From the NCBI GenBank assembly GCA_033763335.1, contig JANRKU010000055.1, positions 19,625 through 83,624 of the forward strand: a DNA stretch of 64,000 bases. Direction: 5' to 3'. Numbering within the stretch: position 1 is the first letter of the stretch; each line of letters starts with the position of its first letter. The DNA comes from GCA-2794515 sp033763335. GTDB taxonomy: Bacteria; Chloroflexota; Anaerolineae; Aggregatilineales; Phototrophicaceae. Both the position numbers and the translations under genes were made by a program. Positions 43,117-52,555 of this stretch are shown here, in pieces. The notes beneath the pieces are model-generated. The model saw only the letters and a list, made by a program, of their open reading frames with translations, made no database searches and was not told the origin of the DNA.

Positions 43117-44418
43117 ATGCGTGTAATGATTGTTATTTTATTACTCCTATTAATCAACCACTCCCCCATTCAAGCAGATAGCATCACCCAATGCGATTTT
43201 GCATCACTCCAAACTGCCATCGAAACTGCTAATAATGGTGTGGGAGGGGTTATCACATTCGATTGTGAAGGGACAATTACCTTCACACAAGTGTTAGTCA
43301 TCCAACAATTTATCATCATCAAAGGAGATGGAAAAATTGTTATAGATGGTGCGGGGGCAAGTCGGCTATTTCGGGTGGCAGAAGGCGCATCGCTCACACT
43401 GGATAATATCACCCTGCAAAACGGTGTTAGTCCATCTGGCGGGGCGGTGTTTAATCAGGGCTATTTGACCATCACCAACAGCACCCTTAATAATAACCAA
43501 GCCTTATCATTCGGCGGGGCTATTTATAATGAGGGAGATGCCGTAACCATCCTGAATAGCACACTTAGCAACAATAGCGCAACATCCGATGGTGGCGCAA
43601 TTTATAGTGATACATTCATGACAATAGATACCAGCACATTCACCAATAATACAGCACAAAATGGCGGAGCAATTTATAGCAATTCGGCTACCCTAACGAT
43701 TGCAACTAGCACTTTTACCAATAACGAAGCGTCCTTACGGGGCGGTGGGATTTATAGTAGCCTTGTCTCAAATTTATTGATTGATTATGGCTCATTTTCG
43801 GAGAATACGGCGTTAGAAGAGGGCGGGGCAATTTTTAACGAAGATACTGCAAGTATTGGCGGCGTACAATTCCATAAAAACAGTGTCACAAAATATGGCG
43901 GGGCAATTTATAACAGTGGGAAAATGTTTTTAAACGGCGGACAACTCACTGAAAATTCATCATTAATCTATGGCGGGGCGATTTACAATGCGTATATTCT
44001 ATGGGTGAATCATGGTGATTTTCGAGATAATGTCGCAACTGGATTTGGCGGGGGAATTATCAATCGGGGCAATTTAACATTACAAGATACCGCCTTTTAT
44101 CGCAATTCGGCATCGGCTGGTGGTGCGGTGTTTAATGAAGATATTCTCATATCCAACAAGACACGGTTTTATGATAATGTCGCATCCGATGATGGTGGCG
44201 GATTATATAATGTGAGCGAGACCATTGTGATATTAAATGAAAATCGGTTTGAGGATAACATCGCCACAAACGAAGGTGGTGGTGTTTATAATTTTGGCAT
44301 TATCTATAGCCAAAAAACCATTTATGAAGATAACACGTGTGCGGGGAATACCATTTTGGATATGAATGGCAACACATCTGAACGCGCAGAAGGGTGTATT
44401 GGTCGTGTAGTGGAATAA
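43117..44418 (+). CDS. Secreted right-handed beta-helix protein with GGAIYN repeats
   Basis: 433 residues with a signal peptide (VMIVILLLLLINHSPIQA, cleavage near 20). The body has twelve copies of a GGA(I/V)YN-like turn, for example GGAIYNEG, GGGIYSSL and GGGVYNFG, spaced about 25-30 residues, with F-x-x-N partners (FTNN, FSEN, FEDN). This is the polymorphic outer-membrane protein (Pmp-like) repeat, which folds as a beta-helix. No autotransporter barrel or sorting signal follows, so it is probably a free or cell-associated secreted protein. AAGGAT precedes the ATG. Confidence 0.82.
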   Translation: MRVMIVILLLLLINHSPIQADSITQCDFASLQTAIETANNGVGGVITFDCEGTITFTQVLVIQQFIIIKGDGKIVIDGAGASRLFRVAEGASLTLDNITLQNGVSPSGGAVFNQGYLTITNSTLNNNQALSFGGAIYNEGDAVTILNSTLSNNSATSDGGAIYSDTFMTIDTSTFTNNTAQNGGAIYSNSATLTIATSTFTNNEASLRGGGIYSSLVSNLLIDYGSFSENTALEEGGAIFNEDTASIGGVQFHKNSVTKYGGAIYNSGKMFLNGGQLTENSSLIYGGAIYNAYILWVNHGDFRDNVATGFGGGIINRGNLTLQDTAFYRNSASAGGAVFNEDILISNKTRFYDNVASDDGGGLYNVSETIVILNENRFEDNIATNEGGGVYNFGIIYSQKTIYEDNTCAGNTILDMNGNTSERAEGCIGRVVE

Positions 44419-44428
44419 AGTGGACATA

Positions 44429-44450
44429 AGGGCGCAACACGTTGCGCCCT
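44429..44450. repeat. Short palindromic repeat, copy 3
   Basis: AGGGCGCAAC-AC-GTTGCGCCCT, 11 bases after the beta-helix stop and 14 bases before the trxB stop. It is the third copy of the family and may serve as a terminator between the convergent genes. Confidence 0.7.
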
Positions 44451-44463
44451 CTGAATATGTATA

Positions 44464-45432
44464 TTAGGCTTCTACTGCGGTAGATTCGCCCAATTCTTGT
44501 AATTGGTCTTCGTGTTCTTCGAGCCAATGAATGGCGCTCATCGCCGCCGCACATCCTTGACCGACGCTTGTTGCCACTTGTCGCCACAATTCGTCTTGGA
44601 TTTCGCCCGCCGCGAATATGCCTTCTACGCTGGTACGATGGCGTTGGTCGGTGATGATATACCCGTTTTCATTCAATGCCAATTGACCATCGAAAAAGTT
44701 GCTATTGGGGATATGCCCCACAAAAATGAATATGCCGTCAGTGGGTTTTTGCCATGTTTCGTTGGTTTCGACATTGCGTAAATTGACATGGCTCACTTTG
44801 CCATCTGTGCCAACAATTTCATCCACAACGGTGTTCCATGTGAAGCTAATTTTGGGGTTTTTATCGGCACGCGCCCGTAATGCCACGCCTGCGCGGAGGG
44901 TATCACGGCGGTGAATGATATTCACACTATTGGCAAAACGGGTGAGGAAAATGGCTTCTTCGATGGCGCTATCGCCACCGCCGACCACCACCACATCTTT
45001 TCCTCTAAAGAAAAAGCCATCGCATGTCCCGCAATAACTCACACCGCGACCTGTTAATTCGCCTTCACCGGGGACTTTGAGTTTGCGTGGGTCTGCGCCG
45101 ATGGTGACAATCACAGAATCTGCCAAATAGGTGTTGTTATGAGTTTTGACGGTGAATGGTGAGCCTTTGGTAAAATCTACCTCTGTAACGGCATCAAATA
45201 CCATCTCTGCGCCAAAATGTTCGGCTTGTTCTTGAAAACGTTGCACCAATTCCATCCCACTCAACGGTTCTGGAAAACCCGGATAATTTTCGATTTCATG
45301 GGTTAGCCCCAATTGCCCCCCAAGCGTATTCCCCGCGATGACCACAGGGTTCAGTTGCGCCCGTGCGGCATATAAGGCGGCGGTTAAGCCCGCAGGACCA
45401 GAACCAATGATAACAACACGTTTTTTTTCCAT
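44464..45432 (-). CDS. trxB: Thioredoxin reductase
   Basis: 322 residues. FAD motif GSGPAGLTAALYAARA near 10-25, redox-active Cys134-x2-Cys137 in YCGTCDG, NADPH motif VVGGGDSAIEEA near 152 and the C-terminal FAD loop AAGEIQDELWRQVATSVGQG. It reduces thioredoxin with NADPH in the cytoplasm. No thioredoxin gene is adjacent. The last eight residues are a short acidic tail (LGESTAVEA). Confidence 0.95.
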   Translation of the reverse strand: MEKKRVVIIGSGPAGLTAALYAARAQLNPVVIAGNTLGGQLGLTHEIENYPGFPEPLSGMELVQRFQEQAEHFGAEMVFDAVTEVDFTKGSPFTVKTHNNTYLADSVIVTIGADPRKLKVPGEGELTGRGVSYCGTCDGFFFRGKDVVVVGGGDSAIEEAIFLTRFANSVNIIHRRDTLRAGVALRARADKNPKISFTWNTVVDEIVGTDGKVSHVNLRNVETNETWQKPTDGIFIFVGHIPNSNFFDGQLALNENGYIITDQRHRTSVEGIFAAGEIQDELWRQVATSVGQGCAAAMSAIHWLEEHEDQLQELGESTAVEA

Positions 45433-45515
45433 GAATTTTCACACCTTTAGATAATCACAATACGGATAAATGAGCGTATATAATACACGCAATGGGTTAT
45501 ACAGAGAAATTGTCT

Positions 45516-45821
45516 CTATGGTTGTTTTTGATTGGTAACGCTCTCGACTAATTTGTCGAGTGCGTCGGTCATGGTGCCATCATCTTCTGCTTTTAGCACC
45601 GCCACTAATGCGTCAAATTCTTCTCTGCAATCGTGCCAGTAATGGAGATAATTTTCCAATTCAGGCAAAACATCAGAGACACTTGCGCCTTTGGCGACCC
45701 GTTCTGCCAAAGATGCCAGCCTGTCGCAATCGCTACAATCAATATGCGCCACATACTCATCTTCTGGTGCTGTTAAGAAGTCGAGCATGGGATTCAAGTC
45801 ATCTTTGTTGCATCTTGGCAT
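45516..45821 (-). CDS. Small Cys/His-rich protein, anti-sigma-like
   Basis: 101 residues with a CSDCDRL pair near 29-32 and HDC near 64-66, on a helical background (LPELENYLHYWHDCREEF). This recalls the helical zinc-binding anti-sigma domain, though I cannot match it firmly. It lies downstream of the ECF-like sigma factor and the membrane protein and could be a soluble regulator of the pair. AAAGGA precedes the ATG. Function unknown. Confidence 0.6.
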   Translation of the reverse strand: MPRCNKDDLNPMLDFLTAPEDEYVAHIDCSDCDRLASLAERVAKGASVSDVLPELENYLHYWHDCREEFDALVAVLKAEDDGTMTDALDKLVESVTNQKQP

Positions 45822-45893
45822 AGGTCTTTCCTTTGGTCTTTATGGTTGTTGTTTTCTACTATCTTTGACGGACAATTGATGGTGGTTCTTACA

Positions 45894-47195
45894 TTAAACG
45901 GCAGTAGCTAACACAAATCCACCAATACCGCCGATGATTAATGCCGTTACCAGACCCAATAGCATCACAATGAGTCCCGAAAATGTGCCAAACCGATATG
46001 ATTTTTTGATGGTTGTCGCGCCTGTGAGCAGGGTGAAAAAGGCGAAAACGCCAAAAATTACGAGGAAAATGGTTGCCATGCTCATATCTCCGCCACCACC
46101 AAAATACAAAATGATGCCCACAAAGCCAATTATAGCAAATAAAATCGCCCTACCTGTAAAAAGGGTGAATAAGCGATGTGCCGTATAAGCAAAACGCCCA
46201 TCGCCCCCAAAGAAGGTTTTTGCGAATAAATGCACGACACCCACTAGGCTAAAACTGGCGATGAGTAATATCACCCCAAACCCAACCCCGCGCCCTATCA
46301 CGCGCCCAATGCCCAATTCTGCCCAATAGGGCATGGTGGTTTTCTCAAAAAGCTCGGTGGGTTTCATGACTTCGGTTTTAGGCGGTTGTTTGGCAGGGAG
46401 TGGTTGCGGAGCGGTTTCATAGATAAGTAGCGCATCTTTCGGCTCAAAATAGAAATTCACATCATCTTTCCAAACGATGCGGGGGGTGCCTTCTTCTGCT
46501 AAGGCTGTTTCAAACAGTTTGCGGTTGGCTTCGAGGTTGGTCTTATATTGATTTGCCTGATACACCGTCAAAAACAACAGGACTACCGCGCCGACAATGC
46601 CTATCATCAGATAAAGCCCCATATCAAATAACACATCACGCCGTGAGGCTGTGTTAATCTCATCTTGGTGGGCTTTTTCTTCTTTATCCAATTTTACTTG
46701 GACTTGTTTTTGGGCGGTTTGCTCGATGTTTGATTCATCTTTAAGGGCTTTAATTGCCGCCATCCCCTCAAGGTTAGTGAGCGATTCGCTTAGGCTCATA
46801 TAAAAAGTATCGTTTAGCAAATTGGGGTCTAATGTAGCGGCTTTGACGAGGGCTTTCATGGCTTTGGCTTTATCGCCGTTTTCGCTTTGATAGCTGGCGT
46901 ATGTCATCAGTTCTTGTGCTTTTTTGGCGTTCACATCATCTACTTGAACCCGTTTGGACGATGATGATTTAGGCGGTTGTGGGGTTGGTTCTGGCTCTAT
47001 ATCGCCTATTTTTTGGCGGATATACACACCCGCTTGTTGTGCCAATTTGCGAATTTCGAGGTCTGGGTCATCAGCAGACATGACCGCCAATTGATGTAAC
47101 GCGGTGCGGTCTAATGATTTTGCGATTGCACGAATAGCCGTTTTGCGTTCTGCTGGGTCTTTGCTACGCAATTTTTTAATATCATCTTTTGCCAT
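45894..47195 (-). CDS. HEAT-like/TPR-like membrane protein, unknown function
   Basis: 433 residues. The N-terminal 55 residues resemble a short HEAT-like repeat (LRSKDPAERKTAIRAIAKSL), then a Pro-rich linker (PEPTPQPPK), a helical repeat-like stretch (about 85-160) and about five hydrophobic segments, the first near 195-215 and the rest at about 310-430. It sits between the sigma factor and a small Cys-rich protein, with 72-base gaps. It could be a membrane partner of the sigma factor; no domain proves this. Confidence 0.6.
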   Translation of the reverse strand: MAKDDIKKLRSKDPAERKTAIRAIAKSLDRTALHQLAVMSADDPDLEIRKLAQQAGVYIRQKIGDIEPEPTPQPPKSSSSKRVQVDDVNAKKAQELMTYASYQSENGDKAKAMKALVKAATLDPNLLNDTFYMSLSESLTNLEGMAAIKALKDESNIEQTAQKQVQVKLDKEEKAHQDEINTASRRDVLFDMGLYLMIGIVGAVVLLFLTVYQANQYKTNLEANRKLFETALAEEGTPRIVWKDDVNFYFEPKDALLIYETAPQPLPAKQPPKTEVMKPTELFEKTTMPYWAELGIGRVIGRGVGFGVILLIASFSLVGVVHLFAKTFFGGDGRFAYTAHRLFTLFTGRAILFAIIGFVGIILYFGGGGDMSMATIFLVIFGVFAFFTLLTGATTIKKSYRFGTFSGLIVMLLGLVTALIIGGIGGFVLATAV

Positions 47196-47267
47196 GATTA
47201 TTTTACCTTATGTTGAATGAGTGGTTAAAAAGAATCATAGCATGGATATTTAGCCTAGACCATAAAG

Positions 47268-47915
47268 TTATTGAAATAATGTGAGCATATATTCCATCGA
47301 AAGCCCTTGCGATTCTAAATAAACGCGCAATTTTTTGCGAGCATCATGCAATAATTTATATAAGGCATTGCGATTTGTCCCCATTTGCTCCGCCACAATA
47401 TCCATGGGAATCCCTTTTAGCGCAACCGCCGCAATCACTTGATATTGGCGCTCTGTGAGAGCTTCTTCGAGCGCGGCGTTGATTTTTGCCAAGACATCTG
47501 CCCGTTCTACCGATTCTTCTGGGGTAGGGCTGTCATTTTTCTCGGCTTTGGCGGGGAGTAAATCGCCTTCTGCGGTCATATCATCGAGGCTAAAATCTTT
47601 ATAACGGGCGCGACGCAAATCGCTAATGGCTACTCGAATAGCAATACGATTTGCCCATGTGGTGAATAGGCTTTCTCCACGAAAATTTTTGAGATTGTCT
47701 ATAACCCGCAAGGTCGCATCTTGCGCCAAATCATCTGCCATTTGCTCTAATTCTTGTAACGACAACCCGCGCAAATCGCTACGCTCTTGGCTCAGATAAT
47801 ATAAAATGCTTCGTCTGAGGCGGGTACGCAGGTCTTCCAACGCCACCGCCTGACTCTCTGACTCGCTAGTAGATAACTCTTCTAACCATTGCTCATTGGT
47901 GCGTTGTTCGCTCAT
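47268..47915 (-). CDS. ECF-like sigma-70 family RNA polymerase sigma factor
   Basis: 215 residues. Region 2 (LAQDATLRVIDNLKNFRGES and FTTWANRIAIRVAISDLRRA) and region 4 (TERQYQVIAAVALKGIPMD, then NRNALYKLLHDARKKLR) are both present, without regions 1.1 or 3, so it is of ECF type. It lies in a directon with an FHA protein upstream (18 bases) and a membrane protein downstream. Confidence 0.88.
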   Translation of the reverse strand: MSEQRTNEQWLEELSTSESESQAVALEDLRTRLRRSILYYLSQERSDLRGLSLQELEQMADDLAQDATLRVIDNLKNFRGESLFTTWANRIAIRVAISDLRRARYKDFSLDDMTAEGDLLPAKAEKNDSPTPEESVERADVLAKINAALEEALTERQYQVIAAVALKGIPMDIVAEQMGTNRNALYKLLHDARKKLRVYLESQGLSMEYMLTLFQ

Positions 47916-47933
47916 TGAAAACTTTTCAGTGAA

Positions 47934-48437
47934 TTAGAGTTGCTCAAAAGTAATTCGCATCATCAAATGTCCCAAGCGCACATCATCGCCATCACGCAAG
48001 ACGCGCTCTTGTTGTGGGACTAATTTTTGCCCATTGAGATAAGTGCCATTGGCGCTACCTTGGTCAACGAGATATAAAGACCCGTCTTTACGATTGATGA
48101 TGGCATGTTTGCGCGAGACACCCTTCTCTACTGCCCCATAATCTGACAAATTGATTTGGGGGGCTTCGCCAGTTTTGGGGTCTGCGCGTCCTAAAACCAA
48201 TTCTGTAATATCGTTGGCATTAAAGGTCAGGGAGCGCGTTTCCCCTTCAATCCCTAGTACCAAATGGGTGCGTGGGGTAAAACGTGCCGACCCCCAACGG
48301 GGTGTGCCTTCTTCGTAATCGGCATCATCTAGCCCTTTTGTGGCAATATGCTCAGTTAAGTCTAGTAATGCCCCACAGAATACACAAATCTTTGCTTCAT
48401 CTTCATTCAAGTTACCACATTTTACGCATTTTATCAT
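47934..48437 (-). CDS. Zinc-ribbon and FHA-domain protein
   Basis: 167 residues from the ATG at 48437, preceded by GGGGGA 7 bases upstream. The N-terminus has a zinc ribbon (CVKCGNLNEDEAKICVFC), and residues about 65-165 form an FHA domain (VLGRADPKTGEAPQINLSDY, then GVSRKHAIINRKDGSLYLVD and GSANGTYLNGQKL). FHA domains bind phosphothreonine peptides. Its place just before a sigma factor suggests a phospho-dependent link to transcription, but no Ser/Thr kinase is in the window. Confidence 0.88.
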   Translation of the reverse strand: MIKCVKCGNLNEDEAKICVFCGALLDLTEHIATKGLDDADYEEGTPRWGSARFTPRTHLVLGIEGETRSLTFNANDITELVLGRADPKTGEAPQINLSDYGAVEKGVSRKHAIINRKDGSLYLVDQGSANGTYLNGQKLVPQQERVLRDGDDVRLGHLMMRITFEQL

Positions 48438-48670
48438 GGTGGATTCCCCCTTAACGGGTTCTGATTGATTTGCCATTATCTTAACATCCTATGCCAAACT
48501 TACACCATACATATTTCATAATTACCTCTCTAATTTATCACAGTTTCTTGAAAACGAGTACCGCATCTGAGGAGAATTCATAAATTTTTAGAATCGGAAA
48601 TGAGGGATGGATGGATAAATATACAAGGTTACATAAATAATTTGCCACCATACATGCTGATAGGGGGTAA

Positions 48671-48712
48671 TTTAGGGGCAGATTAGCCAACCGGTGACTA
48701 TCTGCCCCTAAA
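48671..48712. terminator. Long hairpin downstream of the TIR-WD40 gene
   Basis: TTTAGGGGCAGAT pairs with ATCTGCCCCTAAA (13 bp), with a TA on the left and an inner GCC/GGT pairing, 11 bases after the TIR-WD40 stop. It resembles the paired hairpin family at 26310 and 62036 (GGC-N-GAT then TA) and may be a terminator or a third relative. The rest of the 48438-48723 gap shows nothing else I can name. Confidence 0.5.
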
Positions 48713-48723
48713 TATTTGTTTAT

Positions 48724-51700
48724 TTATGGTGCTACCTGTGCAAATTGCGGGCAGGTCGGGCTATCGTCAGTGATGCCATACTGAGCGCGTTCTACTGTGG
48801 TCAAATCACGTACCATGCGGGTGCAAGCATATTCCTGTAAATTGGGATAATCTTGCCATATTCGCAACGTTGTATCCCTGCTCCATGACAAAATACGCCC
48901 ATCATTCAATTCCAATGCTCCATTTACCGAATCAGAATGACCTTGAAAAGTGGTTATTGGGTTGCCCTCATTATCCCATATCCGCAAGGTATTATCCCAT
49001 GCCCACGATAAAATACGTCCATCACGCATTTCGATTACCTCATCAATGATGGATGTATGCCCTGTGAGGATTTTGAGCGGGATGCCATCTTGACTCCATA
49101 GGCGTATATCATCGGGACTCCAAGATAAAATCTTTCCGTCACTTAATTCTATTGCCCCAAATACCTCGCTCAGATGCCCAGACATCGCATTGAGCAAATT
49201 ACCTTCGCTATCCCATAAGTGCAGATTACCATGTATTCCCCATGATAATAATCGCCCATCGCTCAATTCTCTTACCCCTGTTACCTCTGCTTGAATGGTC
49301 TTGAGAGGGTTTCCCTCATTATCCCACAGGCGCATTATTGAATCTACAGCCCACGATAATAACCGTCCATCGCTTAATTCGATTGCCTTATAAATTTCTC
49401 CCTCATGCCCAGAAAGAATCGTGAGCAGGTTGCCTTCATTATCCCACAAGCGCAAGGTAGCATCCCTACTCCATGACAAAATATGTCCATTGCTCAAAAT
49501 AATTACCCCACTCACCAAATCAGTATGTCCTTCAAGTGTCTTTAATGGATTGCCTTCATTATCCCATAGGCGCAATGTGCCATCTCTGCCCCATGACAAA
49601 AGTCGTCCATCACTCAGTTCAATGCCCCCATATACCCAAGCTGTATGCCCCTCAAGTGTCTTTAATGGATTTCCATCGCTGTCCCATAAGCGCAAAGTAG
49701 CATCACCTGCCCACGATAAAAGCCGTCCATCACGCAATTCAATTACCCCTGTGATATCGGTTTGACCAACAAGTGTGGTGACAAGATTGCCATTCGCATC
49801 CCATAACTGCAAGGTATTATCTCGACTCCATGATAAAATGCGTTCATTGCTCAATTGGATGGCATTTGTAATATTATTGGTATGTTCTGTGAGTAGCTTA
49901 CTCAAAGTGTTGCCACTATTCCATAAGCGTAGGGTTGTATCAACACTCCAAGACAAAATATTCCCACCTTGCAATTCAATAGCACCCGTCACGACATCGG
50001 TATGACCAGAGAAAATAGCCAGTTCAGCGCCATCTTTATCCCAAATACGCAGGGTGCGGTCTTGTGACCATGATAAAATACGACCATCGCTTAGTTCAAT
50101 CGCATCAACGATTAAATCCGCATGACCTATGAGCGTTTTGAGTGAGTTGCCGTCACTATCCCATAGGATAAGGTTGCCTTCGCCCCCCCATGACAAAATG
50201 CGCCCATCACGTAGTTCTCTTGCACCACTTACAAAATGCCCATCGCTACTCATGGTTCTGATAGGATTTCCCTCACTATCCCACAAGCGGAGGGTATCAT
50301 CATAACTCCACGATAACATGCGCCCATCCTGCAATTCAACCACATCCCAAATATTATCAGTATGACCAGTGAGTGTGTTAATTAAATTGCCCTCACTATC
50401 CCATAAGCGCGGGGTGCTATCAGCTCCCCATGACAAAATCCGACCATCAGGTAGTTCCCTTGCACCACTCACTAAATCGGTATGACCTGTAAGTACCTTG
50501 ATGGGATTGCCTGTACTATCCCATAATCGTAGTGTATTGTCTTTGCTCCACGATAAAATCCGCCCATCAGCGAGTTCAAGTGCGCCAAATACCCAATCGG
50601 TATGTCCCGTCAGTACGACAAGCGCATTACCCGCATTATCCCATAAGCGCAATGTGGTATCTGCACTATATGACAATATGCGCCCATCGCGTAATAGGAC
50701 GATTCCATTCACAAAATTGGTATGTCCTGCCAACATCCCAAGTGGGTTGCCATCAGTATCCCATAAACGAGGTATGGCATCTCCCCAAGACAAAATGCGC
50801 CCATCATCGAATTCTATAGCATTAGAGACCACACCAATATGTCCTATGAGTGATTTTATGAAAGTGCCGTTTTCATCCCATAGGTTTAGTGTTCTATCTT
50901 CACTCCAAGATAAAATGCGCCCATCTCTTAATTCCAAACCGCCTCGCACGGAAGCGGTATGCCCTGTGAGTAGCCCATTAATCAAACGCGGGATAGTCTC
51001 ATATAATGCACGATAGGCTTGTGGGGAATATCCCACATTCAAGGCTCGAATGGCAAGCAACGCCGCTGTTTCTGCATTCCCCCCTGAGTCGCTGATAATT
51101 GCAGAAGCCTCACCCGCAAGGCGTAGCGATGCAATCCGAGATTCGCCCAAAATGACTTGTTCCGCCACAGTCGTAAGCTGAATATTGGCTTGTGCGACTT
51201 GTTCCGCCACAACCGTCAATTGCAAATTCGCCTCTGTCACCTCTGCATTGGCAACATTAGCCTGATTTTGTGCGGTAATGACTTGTTGCCCCACTTCGGT
51301 GAGGGTAGGTGGTATGGCGGATAGTTGCAAATTGGCTTCTGTTACCTCTGCATTGGCACTATCGGCTTGTACAAGTGCCTGTTGTGCCTGATTTTGTGCC
51401 TCATTAGCACTATTAGTCGCATTCACCCCGATAACCGATGCGACCACCGCAAATATTAGCGCCAAAATCGCAATCAGCCCCGCGCCGATACCCGCCCGAC
51501 GGATGGCACGTAATCGCGCCGTCCGTGCGTTTTCTGCCAATCGGCTGGCGGTGATAAAATCGCTATGGAGTGGCAATGGCTTGGGTTCAATGGGGGGTAA
51601 ATTTTGCCCCTCGCGGGTTATTTTGGATGTCTCCCATGCTGATAGCCAATTTTCTGCTTCGGCAATTTCGCGCCCAATGAGCAAGTTATCTTCGCGCTCA

Positions 51701-52278
51701 CCAGTGGCTTTCCATTCTTCGGCGCGGAGCAAATAACGGGTGTGCTTGCGTGAATGGTCTGGGTGTTCACGTAAAGTTTTCAGGAATCCGATGAATGCCG
51801 TTTCAAAATCGTCGGCATCACTTTCGATACCATCGCACTCTGGATTGATAATTTCACGGGTGATTTCATCAAAATCGCAGTCGTAACCTGCTTTTTTGCG
51901 GAAAAAGATAAAATTGAGGTCATCTATTTTGTCCCAATTGGCGCGGGCAATCGCTTCCCAATCCTTGCCAAACCATTCCCCTGCCAGCGCCTTAATATTG
52001 GGTTCGCGGCGGACAATGGGGATGATACGCTTGTTATGTTGGCGGGCAATTTCGATTTCGAGTTGGCAAATTTTACTGGTCATTGAATCGGGGGAAATGA
52101 TAAACACAAAATTGTCGGCTTGGATAATGCCTGCGCGGATTTCTGACATCCACTCGGCGCTATAGGGGATACCTATCCAATCTGCCCAGCTTGAATATTG
52201 TTCTGCTTTGAGACGGTCAAATAAACGCCGTGCAAATATTTTATCTTTGCGCGAATAGGATATAAATACATCACTCAT
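48724..52278 (-). CDS. TIR, transmembrane/coiled-coil and WD40-repeat protein
   Basis: 1184 residues. TIR domain about 1-145 with MSDVFISYSRKDK and Glu74 (SKICQLEIEIARQ) in the catalytic position; one hydrophobic segment near 262-288; an alanine/glutamine-rich heptad region (about 290-385, with repeated NAEVTEANLQL units); then, from about 430 to 1145, eighteen WD40-like repeats of 40 residues each with the core DGRILSWS-x-D-x-TLRLWD-x-x-GN and a GHT. Repeats are nearly identical in the DNA, implying recent expansion. Eighteen is not a whole number of seven-blade propellers. It is the largest of four TIR genes in the window. Likely a sensing or scaffold TIR effector. Confidence 0.9.
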   Translation of the reverse strand: MSDVFISYSRKDKIFARRLFDRLKAEQYSSWADWIGIPYSAEWMSEIRAGIIQADNFVFIISPDSMTSKICQLEIEIARQHNKRIIPIVRREPNIKALAGEWFGKDWEAIARANWDKIDDLNFIFFRKKAGYDCDFDEITREIINPECDGIESDADDFETAFIGFLKTLREHPDHSRKHTRYLLRAEEWKATGEREDNLLIGREIAEAENWLSAWETSKITREGQNLPPIEPKPLPLHSDFITASRLAENARTARLRAIRRAGIGAGLIAILALIFAVVASVIGVNATNSANEAQNQAQQALVQADSANAEVTEANLQLSAIPPTLTEVGQQVITAQNQANVANAEVTEANLQLTVVAEQVAQANIQLTTVAEQVILGESRIASLRLAGEASAIISDSGGNAETAALLAIRALNVGYSPQAYRALYETIPRLINGLLTGHTASVRGGLELRDGRILSWSEDRTLNLWDENGTFIKSLIGHIGVVSNAIEFDDGRILSWGDAIPRLWDTDGNPLGMLAGHTNFVNGIVLLRDGRILSYSADTTLRLWDNAGNALVVLTGHTDWVFGALELADGRILSWSKDNTLRLWDSTGNPIKVLTGHTDLVSGARELPDGRILSWGADSTPRLWDSEGNLINTLTGHTDNIWDVVELQDGRMLSWSYDDTLRLWDSEGNPIRTMSSDGHFVSGARELRDGRILSWGGEGNLILWDSDGNSLKTLIGHADLIVDAIELSDGRILSWSQDRTLRIWDKDGAELAIFSGHTDVVTGAIELQGGNILSWSVDTTLRLWNSGNTLSKLLTEHTNNITNAIQLSNERILSWSRDNTLQLWDANGNLVTTLVGQTDITGVIELRDGRLLSWAGDATLRLWDSDGNPLKTLEGHTAWVYGGIELSDGRLLSWGRDGTLRLWDNEGNPLKTLEGHTDLVSGVIILSNGHILSWSRDATLRLWDNEGNLLTILSGHEGEIYKAIELSDGRLLSWAVDSIMRLWDNEGNPLKTIQAEVTGVRELSDGRLLSWGIHGNLHLWDSEGNLLNAMSGHLSEVFGAIELSDGKILSWSPDDIRLWSQDGIPLKILTGHTSIIDEVIEMRDGRILSWAWDNTLRIWDNEGNPITTFQGHSDSVNGALELNDGRILSWSRDTTLRIWQDYPNLQEYACTRMVRDLTTVERAQYGITDDSPTCPQFAQVAP

Positions 52279-52441
52279 AGAAATATCCCCCCATAGGGCT
52301 ATTTATTTTCTCTTATCATAACCAGATTCACTTATAGGTGCAAATTTTATGAGCGATTTATCGTATTGTGCGAATAATCAGTCGCCCCTGTGTGTGTATT
52401 AGCAATTGCATAAGAAGTTTGCTAGAAAGATCCTTCTCACA

Positions 52442-52470
52442 TTGACGAAAACTGCCTCTCATGCTATTCT
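52442..52470 (+). promoter_or_regulatory. Heat-shock promoter of groESL
   Basis: TTGACG at 52442-52447, 17-base spacer, TATTCT at 52465-52470. The transcript would start a few bases before the CIRCE element. Confidence 0.6.
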
Positions 52471-52481
52471 TTGGGTATAAA

Positions 52482-52508
52482 TTAGCACTCGCATGATGAG
52501 AGTGCTAA
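52482..52508 (+). promoter_or_regulatory. CIRCE operator (HrcA-binding site)
   Basis: Perfect inverted repeat TTAGCACTC, nine-base spacer, GAGTGCTAA, 47 bases upstream of groES. It is the HrcA operator that represses chaperonin genes under normal temperature. hrcA itself is not in this window. Confidence 0.95.
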
Positions 52509-52555
52509 ATGAATTGAAGGATAAACACACTGAGATTCTCAGGAGGAATTAAATA

